A stretch of 64,000 bases of DNA from Saprospiraceae bacterium (lineage in GTDB: Bacteria > Bacteroidota > Bacteroidia > Chitinophagales > Saprospiraceae), in the NCBI GenBank assembly GCA_016714085.1, contig JADJNW010000022.1, forward strand, positions 1 to 64,000. The letters run 5' to 3'. The notes below the pieces were generated by a model, which saw only the letters and a list, made by a program, of their open reading frames with translations, had not been told where the DNA came from and ran no database searches. The translations under genes and the position numbers were made by a program. Shown here one piece after another: positions 57,530 through 64,000 of this stretch (positions are counted from its first letter, which is position 1; each line of letters starts with the position of its first letter).

Positions 57530-58360
57530 ATGAGTATGAAAAACAATGCAGTTTTGTTTAAAGGAATGCTGACAATCGCGATCACAATGATGCTTTTTTT
57601 CTTGTTTAATTCCTGTGAAAAAGAAGTATTTGATCCTGCGTTAACGCATGAATTTGCGATACGGTCAACCGCGAATGGAGCAACTTACAATATCAAAGTT
57701 GGATTGCCTGCCAATTACAATCCCGGAGTTGAAAAATATGCCTCCATCTATGTTTTAGATGGGGAAGAAAATTTCGATTTCGTATCCAAGAAGTGCAAAG
57801 AAATTTCGGACAAACTTGCTGTCACAAATGTAGTAGTAATAAGTATAGGCTATGGAAAGGATCGAAGCATAGATTATACACCAACAGAAGTTAGTGCCGT
57901 AACTGGTGGTGGCCCGCAATTCTTGAATTTTATTGAAACCCAATTAATTCCTGTAATAGAAGAGAATATTAGTGTGGATACTGCCCGGAGCAGCCGGGTA
58001 ATTCTTGGCCATTCCTATGGGGGACTGTTTGGGGCTTATGCCTTTAGTGCCAATAACAAATTGTTTGGCAATTACATTTTATTAAGCCCATCTCTTTGGT
58101 TTGACAACCTGATTTCGCTGCAATTTGAAAAGGACAACCGGGCCGAAAATAAGAACAGGACACAATTGGTATTTATGGGAATAGGTGAAGCAGAAAACCT
58201 TGGCAGGATGCAAGCCCCTTTTGAGGCTCTTTATCAAATACTTCTGGATAATTATACACACCTTAAATTGGGAAAGAATATTGAAAAAGATTTGGGACAC
58301 ATGGGTTCAAGGAATCCAAACATTGTAAAAGGACTGGAGTATTATTTTCAAAACAGGTAA
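57530..58360 (+). CDS. Alpha/beta hydrolase, esterase-like lipoprotein
   Basis: The 276-residue product has a lipobox (LFFLFNSC, Cys near 29). It has the esterase fold of the Fes/IroE-like group: YASIYVLDGEENFDFVSKKC, VVVISIGYGKDR, nucleophile Ser in VILGHSYGGLFGAYAF, and a C-terminal His in KDLGHMGSRNP. Such proteins split siderophore or other esters in the periplasm. The following genes (58398-62893) run on the same strand and may form loose transcription units. Confidence 0.82.
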   Translation: MSMKNNAVLFKGMLTIAITMMLFFLFNSCEKEVFDPALTHEFAIRSTANGATYNIKVGLPANYNPGVEKYASIYVLDGEENFDFVSKKCKEISDKLAVTNVVVISIGYGKDRSIDYTPTEVSAVTGGGPQFLNFIETQLIPVIEENISVDTARSSRVILGHSYGGLFGAYAFSANNKLFGNYILLSPSLWFDNLISLQFEKDNRAENKNRTQLVFMGIGEAENLGRMQAPFEALYQILLDNYTHLKLGKNIEKDLGHMGSRNPNIVKGLEYYFQNR

Positions 58361-58397
58361 TCCTGATGCACGCATTTTTCAAAAATCTTTTAAAACA

Positions 58398-59018
58398 ATG
58401 AAGATGAACGCAATAAAATATCTGATACTCTCGACTTCTCTTTTATCTGGCATTTATGCTTTCGCTCAAAAATACATTTCGATGGAAACAAATAAACTGT
58501 CAACAGTACGCCAATTAACTATTGAGCCGGGCATTGGAATTCATACAAATTTTGGTACGGATTTCCTTATTACGAATCTGGTTCAATGGAATCCGTGTAA
58601 ACACCTTAGCATTGCGGCACACACTTCTTTTAATATTAATAATATAACCCAACGATATTTTAATGGTATAAAAACCGATTATAACTTTTCAATAAACCAA
58701 AAATTTGGTGTCGGCACAACATTTTATTCAAAAAACCGGACTCATACTTTTTTGTTAATGGTTGGAGTCAAGTACACCACCTACCAGGAAACACTGGATG
58801 ATGAGCGTTTCGATAAAGTAGGTACTACAATCAACGCTTTTAGTCCTGACTATGGTTTGATGTATAGCTTGAAGCAGCGTTGGAAAAAATATTTTTTCAC
58901 TTATCGTATGTATGTACCATTGTATCCCTGGCCCACTAAAGGTTCTAACATCTTATATTTAGATGGCAATATGGATAATATTGCCCTGGAGTTAGGGTTT
59001 GGAATGAGAATAAAATGA
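58398..59018 (+). CDS. Putative outer-membrane barrel protein
   Basis: The 206-residue product has a signal peptide (AIKYLILSTSLLSGIYAFAQ), then alternating aromatic-rich strands (GIGIHTNFGTDFLITNLVQW, KFGVGTTFYSKNRTHTFLLM, RWKKYFFTYRMYVPLYPWPT) and a C-terminal strand ALELGFGMRIK, as in small outer-membrane barrels. No family is recognised. The start is 37 nt after the esterase stop, so co-transcription is likely. Confidence 0.6.
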   Translation: MKMNAIKYLILSTSLLSGIYAFAQKYISMETNKLSTVRQLTIEPGIGIHTNFGTDFLITNLVQWNPCKHLSIAAHTSFNINNITQRYFNGIKTDYNFSINQKFGVGTTFYSKNRTHTFLLMVGVKYTTYQETLDDERFDKVGTTINAFSPDYGLMYSLKQRWKKYFFTYRMYVPLYPWPTKGSNILYLDGNMDNIALELGFGMRIK

Positions 59019-59045
59019 TTGCCTTCCTATTGTAAAAAATGTATA

Positions 59046-59960
59046 ATGAAAAAAATGGCATTTATCATACCTCCTACAGTTGAACTACTTGATCTGGCAG
59101 GTCCTGTACAGGTATTTACCGAAGCTAAATTTTATGGCTTCGAAACAGATCTTGAGTTTTATCAATTCCAGGAAACGCCTGTCAGTACTTCCGGCCTCGG
59201 ATTTGGAAAAATTTCAAATTATAAAGATGCAAAATTGAAGGAAGGTGATTTTGTCTTTGTGCCCGGTATGGATTGTGAATACGTTAGAAGCATCTCCTTT
59301 AAGGCGGAAAGAGCATTTTTCAATTGGTTAAAAGAATGCTATGAGAATCAGGTAACGGTTTGTTCCATATGCAACGGGGCTTTCGCTTTGGGGCATGCGG
59401 GTTTATTAAAAAACACGGAATGCACCACGCACTGGCGAAGGGTCAATGAATTACAAACTCAATTTCCGGAAGCAAAAGTTGTTGCCGATATTCTTTATGT
59501 AAAAAGCAATGACGTTTACACCAGTGCCGGTATCAGCGCCGGGATTGATTTGGCACTGGCCATCCTAGAGGGTCTTAAAGGTGCGCTTTTTACACATAAA
59601 GTAGCCCGTGGGCTTGTCGTGTATCACAGACGAAGCGGAAATCACAAACAACAAAGTGTTTACCTGGATTACAGAAATCATATTAATCCGCAGGTCCATG
59701 AAGTGCAGGATTACATGATAGACAATCTTTCTAAAGAAAACAGCATTGAATTTCTTGCTTCTTTGGTGAATATGAGCCCGAGAAACCTTAGCAGGGTTTT
59801 CAAAGAAAAGACGGGTTCTACTGTTTTGGAATACTTAACCATGTTACGAAGAGAATACGCCAATACCATGCTTAATAATCCCGAATATACGATTGAGTAT
59901 ATCGCTTCAAAATGTGGATTTAAAACGGCAAGGCAATTGCAAAGGATATTAAAAAAATAA
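59046..59960 (+). CDS. GlxA-type regulator: DJ-1/PfpI domain plus AraC helix-turn-helix
   Basis: The product has about 304 residues from the ATG at 59046 (MKKMAFIIPPTVELLDLAGP); the earlier TTG at 59019 is less likely. It has an N-terminal DJ-1/PfpI domain (about residues 1-170) with a Cys at the nucleophile elbow (SICNGAFALGHAGLL) and TSAGISAGIDLALAI. The C-terminal AraC module (about 205-304) has two helix-turn-helix units (SIEFLASLVNMSPRNLSRVF, TIEYIASKCGFKTARQLQRI). Such regulators control catabolic or stress genes. The multicopper oxidase that follows (60056) or the upstream genes may be its targets. Confidence 0.88.
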   Translation: MKKMAFIIPPTVELLDLAGPVQVFTEAKFYGFETDLEFYQFQETPVSTSGLGFGKISNYKDAKLKEGDFVFVPGMDCEYVRSISFKAERAFFNWLKECYENQVTVCSICNGAFALGHAGLLKNTECTTHWRRVNELQTQFPEAKVVADILYVKSNDVYTSAGISAGIDLALAILEGLKGALFTHKVARGLVVYHRRSGNHKQQSVYLDYRNHINPQVHEVQDYMIDNLSKENSIEFLASLVNMSPRNLSRVFKEKTGSTVLEYLTMLRREYANTMLNNPEYTIEYIASKCGFKTARQLQRILKK

Positions 59961-60055
59961 TGGACTATTTATACGGTCATCAACCTCGGAAGTGATATGC
60001 AGAAAGTGTGGAATCAGATTTAAATAATTCTCAAAACTTTTAAAAATCAAATAAA

Positions 60056-61378
60056 ATGAAGACCCAATCTAAAATAGTAGAATACAATTTTGAAGCAAGT
60101 GTATTCAACTGGGAAATCGCTCCCGGAAAAACCATCGAAGCATGGGGGATCAACAAGCAACTCCCCGGTCCTACATTAAGAGCAAACGTTGGCGATACGC
60201 TGGTCGTACGCCTTACCAACAAACTCAATGAAGCTACCACAATTCACTGGCATGGCATCTGTCTGCCCGCATCCATGGATGGAACTGACGGAGTTCAAAA
60301 GCCTATTGACCCGGGCGAAGTTTTTGAATATCGTTTTGTCGTACCCGATGCTGGCACTTTCTGGTATCATGCACATGCGAATGAAACTGTTCAGATGGAG
60401 CGTGGTATGTATGGAGCGTTAATAGTGGATGGAGAAACAGACCCAGTTGTGGACGGAGAAAAGATTTTTATGATTGATGACATGAAGCTGGATGAAAACA
60501 ATGAGTTTACAAAACCATCATGGTTCATTCCACGCATTGTTGAAAGGCATGATGGTCGGCAGGGCAATACACTTTTATTAAATGGTAAAGAGGACTTAGT
60601 TATCAATGTGAATGGCGGACAAACAGAAAGATGGCGTTTTATCAATTCATCAAGTGCAAGATATTTTATGTTGCATTTGGGTGGAAAAAAATTTAAAGTT
60701 ATTGCATCTGATGGCGGACTTTTGGAGCATCCCCATACTGTCACCGAAGCTTTAATAACTCCGGGTGAACGAATTGACATTGCAGTTGATTTCACAGAAG
60801 GAGAAACATTTGCCATTGAATCATTGGCTTATAATAGAATGACATTCTTAAAGCCAAAGCAGGAAACATTTGCCACTGTAAAAGTGGGAGAAAACAAATC
60901 CTCGAAAGCATTCATACCTGAAACATTAAGAATGATTGAACCACTAGCTCCGCAAGATGCAGAGGTGAATAGAAAAATAAAACTCTCAGTTGGCCCAAGT
61001 TTAACAGACGGAATGAACTTTTTGGTAAACGGGATGATGCATGTAAATGACAAACCTGTTATGGTTGGAGAATTGCAGGTGTGGGAAGTATCGAACACCA
61101 GTCTGATGGACCATCCTTTTCATTTGCATGGTTTCTTCTTTCAGGTGATTGAAGAGAATGGCAAAGCTCCTGCATACAAGGCGTGGAAGGACACTTACAA
61201 TTTAACACCAAGAAGTAAAATAAAAATTGCGTGGATGCCTGATAACCGCACCGGAACATGGATGTATCACTGCCATATTATTGAACACCATGCAGCAGGG
61301 ATGATGGCTACATTTGATGTCATTGACGGCAGTAAACCATACGAAAAAAAGCCGCCAACTCATATCCATCATCATTAA
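60056..61378 (+). CDS. Multicopper oxidase without signal peptide
   Basis: The 440-residue protein has three cupredoxin domains with all copper ligands: IHWHGICLP, FWYHAHANE, DHPFHLHGFFF and YHCHIIEHHAAGMM (type 1 site with Met). It starts MKTQSKIVEYNFEASVFNWE and has no leader, unlike most bacterial CueO/CotA-type enzymes, so it may be cytosolic (as CotA-like forms are) or the leader may be lost. The C-terminus is His-rich (PPTHIHHH). It oxidises phenols, metals or bilirubin-like substrates with reduction of O2 to water; the substrate is unknown. Confidence 0.9.
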   Translation: MKTQSKIVEYNFEASVFNWEIAPGKTIEAWGINKQLPGPTLRANVGDTLVVRLTNKLNEATTIHWHGICLPASMDGTDGVQKPIDPGEVFEYRFVVPDAGTFWYHAHANETVQMERGMYGALIVDGETDPVVDGEKIFMIDDMKLDENNEFTKPSWFIPRIVERHDGRQGNTLLLNGKEDLVINVNGGQTERWRFINSSSARYFMLHLGGKKFKVIASDGGLLEHPHTVTEALITPGERIDIAVDFTEGETFAIESLAYNRMTFLKPKQETFATVKVGENKSSKAFIPETLRMIEPLAPQDAEVNRKIKLSVGPSLTDGMNFLVNGMMHVNDKPVMVGELQVWEVSNTSLMDHPFHLHGFFFQVIEENGKAPAYKAWKDTYNLTPRSKIKIAWMPDNRTGTWMYHCHIIEHHAAGMMATFDVIDGSKPYEKKPPTHIHHH

Positions 61379-61449
61379 AAGATAATATAAAATGCCAACT
61401 AAAAATAAAAGCAAAGACAAACAAATCAAACCCATTAAAAAATAACGGG

Positions 61450-61842
61450 ATGAATGCTGTACTTATAGGTCTATCATCAAGCCTGATAACAATTTTGATA
61501 TTCACCTTTCTAAAGCGAGTTGACAAAAACACTGTCTACGGTTTAATCCTTATGGGTATTGGTTTCCTCTACATCGGATATACGTGGACAGACATTAATA
61601 CTGCAATGCTAAGCGGATTGCAGGCGCTATTTTTTATGTCGTTAGCCTATTTCGGAATAAAAAAGAATTGCTGGTTTTTGGTTGCAGGTTATTTCCTTCA
61701 CGGAATATGGGATTTTTTATATCCCTTATTTGCAAGTTCAGATTTACTTCCTCCTGATTACGACTATTTTTGTTTTACGTATGATGTAATTGTTGGCATC
61801 TATCTGTTAGTATTTAACTTTCAAACAAATCATAATCAGTAA
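61450..61842 (+). CDS. DUF6010-type small membrane protein
   Basis: The 130-residue product has four to five helices (about residues 3-18, 28-46, 53-70, 74-92 and 108-125). The text GYFLHGIWDFLYPLFASSDL is a hallmark of a small Bacteroidota membrane family that I believe is DUF6010. The function is unknown. It lies between the multicopper oxidase and an alcohol dehydrogenase on the same strand. Confidence 0.65.
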   Translation: MNAVLIGLSSSLITILIFTFLKRVDKNTVYGLILMGIGFLYIGYTWTDINTAMLSGLQALFFMSLAYFGIKKNCWFLVAGYFLHGIWDFLYPLFASSDLLPPDYDYFCFTYDVIVGIYLLVFNFQTNHNQ

Positions 61843-61936
61843 TTAAATTAAACCATGAATAAAATGAATAATACTATGGCTAAAAAGACCAATACTTTGT
61901 GCCTTGGAATAATCAAACAAAATAAATAAAGAGAAA

Positions 61937-62893
61937 ATGAAAGCAATAGTTTATACTCAATATGGTTCTCCGGAAGTTCTCCAAATCAAGGAAGTAGCAA
62001 AGTCAACACCAAAGGACAATGAAATTCTTTTACGAATTAAAGCGACAGCAGTTAATTCGGGTGATGTGCGATTGCGAAAAGCTGACCCGTTTGCAGTCAG
62101 ATTTATTTTCGGTTTGTTGAAGCCTAAGATTAATATACTTGGTAGTGTTTTTTCGGGTGAAATTGAAAGCATAGGTAACCAAGTCAAGCTTTTCAAAGTT
62201 GGCGACCAGGTCTTTGGTCATACTGATATGAGTTTTGGTGCTTATGCAGAATATATTTGTCTTCCAGAAGATGGATCGTTGGCATTGAAACCTGCTAGTA
62301 TTTCACACAATGAAGCAGCAGTCATTCCCTTTGGTGGTGTTACAGCCTTGCATTTTATCAAAAAGGCAATGATAAAGCCAAATCAAAAAGTTCTTATAGT
62401 AGGTGCTTCGGGAGCAGTTGGAAGTGCTGCAGTTCAATTAGCAAAGTCGTATGGGGCAATTGTAACCGGAGTGTGCAGCACAGCAAATATTGATTTGGTG
62501 AAATCTATCGGTGCTGATAAAGTGATTGATTATACAAAGGAGGATTTTACTCAAAACGGTGAAATCTATGATTTGATTTTTGATACGGTTAAAACAATAT
62601 CGGTTTCCCGCTGTTTAAAGTCACTTACCAAAAATGGGATAATGATTTTAAGTGCGGCTGGAATGTCAGAGATGCTTCAAGGCTTTTGGACTTCAATGAC
62701 AAGCAGCAAGAAAGTAATGACTGGTATAATAAGCCATAATGCTGAAGACATTATTTTTCTTAAAGAACTAATGGAAACAGATAAGCTGAAACCAGTTATT
62801 GATAAAACCTATATCTTAGAGCAGATTGTAGAAGCACATACTTATGTTGAGAAAGGACACAAAAAAGGAAATGTTGCAATTACTTTAGAATAA
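61937..62893 (+). CDS. NAD(P)-dependent quinone oxidoreductase/alcohol dehydrogenase (MDR family)
   Basis: The 318-residue medium-chain dehydrogenase has a GroES-like N-terminus (MKAIVYTQYGSPEVLQIKEV, NSGDVRLRKADP) and a Rossmann motif VGASGAVGSAAVQLAKSYG (about residues 155-173). It lacks the Cys/His/Asp zinc ligands of classical alcohol dehydrogenases, which places it among zinc-free quinone reductase or enoyl reductase types (QOR-like). It probably reduces quinones or activated alkenes with NADPH. A 24-codon open stretch at 61855-61929 just upstream is too short to call. Confidence 0.87.
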   Translation: MKAIVYTQYGSPEVLQIKEVAKSTPKDNEILLRIKATAVNSGDVRLRKADPFAVRFIFGLLKPKINILGSVFSGEIESIGNQVKLFKVGDQVFGHTDMSFGAYAEYICLPEDGSLALKPASISHNEAAVIPFGGVTALHFIKKAMIKPNQKVLIVGASGAVGSAAVQLAKSYGAIVTGVCSTANIDLVKSIGADKVIDYTKEDFTQNGEIYDLIFDTVKTISVSRCLKSLTKNGIMILSAAGMSEMLQGFWTSMTSSKKVMTGIISHNAEDIIFLKELMETDKLKPVIDKTYILEQIVEAHTYVEKGHKKGNVAITLE

Positions 62894-63248
62894 TGGAATT
62901 GAATAAGTAAAAATCATCCTTCAGAAACTTAAAGCAAGAAATAAAAAATTTATAATTTTAAAACCGTACTTCGGAATATTATTTGACAACATCATAACTC
63001 ATTAAACTATGCGGTGGCAAGACAATTTAAGGTCGCAGCAAATTTAGACGGTTCAACAATATTTTAGGACAGACAGCCACTACCACAAGAAAAAAAAGGA
63101 CGCAAGGCGGCGAACAAAAAGTACACCTCTCAAAGTCGGGTCTAACCCAACAGTCAGGCACGCAGCAATCGATTTGGAAAAAGATTAAAGATGGTGAAGC
63201 ACAAGAGGTTTGCCAATAATTTATTTATTTATTTTAAGCATCACATTC
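62894..63248. other. Intergenic region, nothing recognised
   Basis: About 355 nt separate the dehydrogenase gene and the convergent acetyltransferase. Part of it (about 63060-63200) is less AT-rich and has coding-like stretches (AAGATTAAAGATGGTGAAGC) without an open frame or homology that I can see. It may be a decayed gene end or cassette-like remnant. No tRNA or terminator could be supported. Confidence 0.3.
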
Positions 63249-63775
63249 TTATAATAATTGTAACCTAAATCCAAAAACAGGCAATGTCTCTTGCATAAAA
63301 TCCAAATCTTCTGACCTTCGGAAGCCTATATTTTCATACATTTTCCAAGCGGTTTGCATCGCCATGGTGGTATGAATAATAACTTGCGAGAGTTTTTTTC
63401 TTTTGCTTTTCGGATACATTCATTTACTAATAATTTACCAATCCCCTGCCCTCTTATCGAAGGATCGACCGCCAATAATCTGAATCCGGCAGTATTTTGT
63501 TCTTTGGTAGCCGTTCCGCCAGAGCCATAATATTGCATATCACTAAAATAAACCACCCCGCCCGCTATTACATTATTCGAATCAACGGCCACAAGGAGTT
63601 CTGTAGCAGGTTGGTTTGTCAAATCTCCAATATTGGCAAGCATATTATAATAATTGGGTTGCTCTTCTGCGCTTGGAAAGCCTTCCAATTGCGAATAAAC
63701 TTGCACCATCAATTTTCCAATCGCCTCAAATTCAATGGGTTTCGCGTTTCTGACGATATAGGTTGGTTGAGTCAT
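63249..63775 (-). CDS. GNAT-family N-acetyltransferase (one frameshift)
   Basis: The product has about 176 residues from the ATG at 63775 (MTQPTYIVRNAKPIEFEAIG); an upstream in-frame start at 63805 adds ten residues. GNAT motif A is AVDPSIRGQGIGKLLVNECI with the acetyl-CoA loop RGQGIG. A lost A in the long A-run near 63397-63403 ends the frame at 63326. With it restored, motif B follows (SQVIIHTTMAMQTAWKMYEN, IGFRRSEDLDF), ending at TAA 63249-63251. The substrate is unknown. It is a single gene at the right edge; the remaining 195 nt are AT-rich with no gene. Confidence 0.85.
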
Positions 63776-64000
63776 TTTTACTATATTATTTAAAACAAGG
63801 AACAAAAAATATTGCTATTGGATTAATTTTAATCCCGGCTTTTTATTATAATTTGGTAAGCACATTATTTTCATTTTTACAAAATAATATTATTTCAAAA
63901 TCAAGAGGATTTATATCCTCAAATACCAATTTATATTAATCCAAAAAGTATTTCTTGTGTTTTTTTGAATAAAAGAATCTATCCTATAATCTATTCCAAA

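Noticed and set aside
57530..62893. Block of six plus-strand genes as a genomic island
   Set aside because: The genes are of mixed accessory type and free of frameshifts, but there are no tRNA, integrase, direct repeats or clear base-composition change at the edges that I can see by eye.
62894..63248. Possible integron cassette (attC-like) remnant
   Set aside because: I looked for paired conserved core sites in the less AT-rich part and found none that fold convincingly; no integrase or further cassettes are nearby.

Overview
The window reads as a chromosomal stretch of a Bacteroidota bacterium, most likely from the Saprospiria (Lewinella/Haliscomenobacter-like); the class-level call is inference. 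Support comes from type IX secretion C-terminal domains (29446-35867, 26168-28846 and the broken gene at the left edge), HYR, choice-of-anchor L and SprB-like modules, GLPGLI and TonB-linked outer-membrane barrel proteins, DUF4199 and CreD genes, promoters of the TAnnTTTG type, AT-rich spacers and few Shine-Dalgarno sequences. No rRNA, tRNA, CRISPR array, insertion sequence or phage gene was recognised.

Layout. 0-4 kb: 3' part of a secreted HYR adhesin, two tandem coiled-coil paralogues (the second broken), a LolA-like protein. 4-8 kb: an S9 dipeptidyl peptidase with an in-frame deletion that removes its active-site serine, an RRM RNA-binding protein, an exported Gfo/Idh oxidoreductase. 8-13 kb: a TetR regulator facing small membrane genes across a doubled operator, then RidA-like, methyltransferase and Smr-domain genes. 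13-17 kb: a minus-strand glycan operon (GT2, GT4, membrane protein, GmhA, GmhB). 17-23 kb: two DUF4199 proteins, a metal-site-less dihydroorotase homologue, a histidine phosphatase, and a CreD/winged-helix/membrane-protein cluster with two copies of one operator. 23-29 kb: a TIR-winged helix protein, a DM13 lipoprotein with an outer-membrane barrel, and a large T9SS type B surface protein. 29-36 kb: a giant protein with 18 repeats of about 111 residues. 36-44 kb: a two-component system, GLPGLI protein, Uma2 protein and TonB-type barrel. 44-51.5 kb: a CHASE2 protein with a FecR-like partner, divergent from two proteins that share a C-terminal tail and a TPR-CHAT protease. 51.5-64 kb: an antiporter, a GH16 glucanase, a SNF2 helicase, an esterase, a GlxA regulator, a leaderless multicopper oxidase, an alcohol dehydrogenase and an acetyltransferase.

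The most interesting system candidate is the CHASE2/FecR-like - tail-sharing proteins - TPR-CHAT locus (43.8-51.5 kb). The tail GDPKNDA-x-VKVEEA is kept almost unchanged at protein level while its codons drift, which suggests a selected tag.

Thirteen frameshifts can be placed, in nine genes. Nearly all are single-base changes, most of them one missing base and many in short homopolymers. This looks more like consensus error in a draft or long-read assembly than real gene decay. The peptidase deletion is a different kind of event and deserves separate checking.
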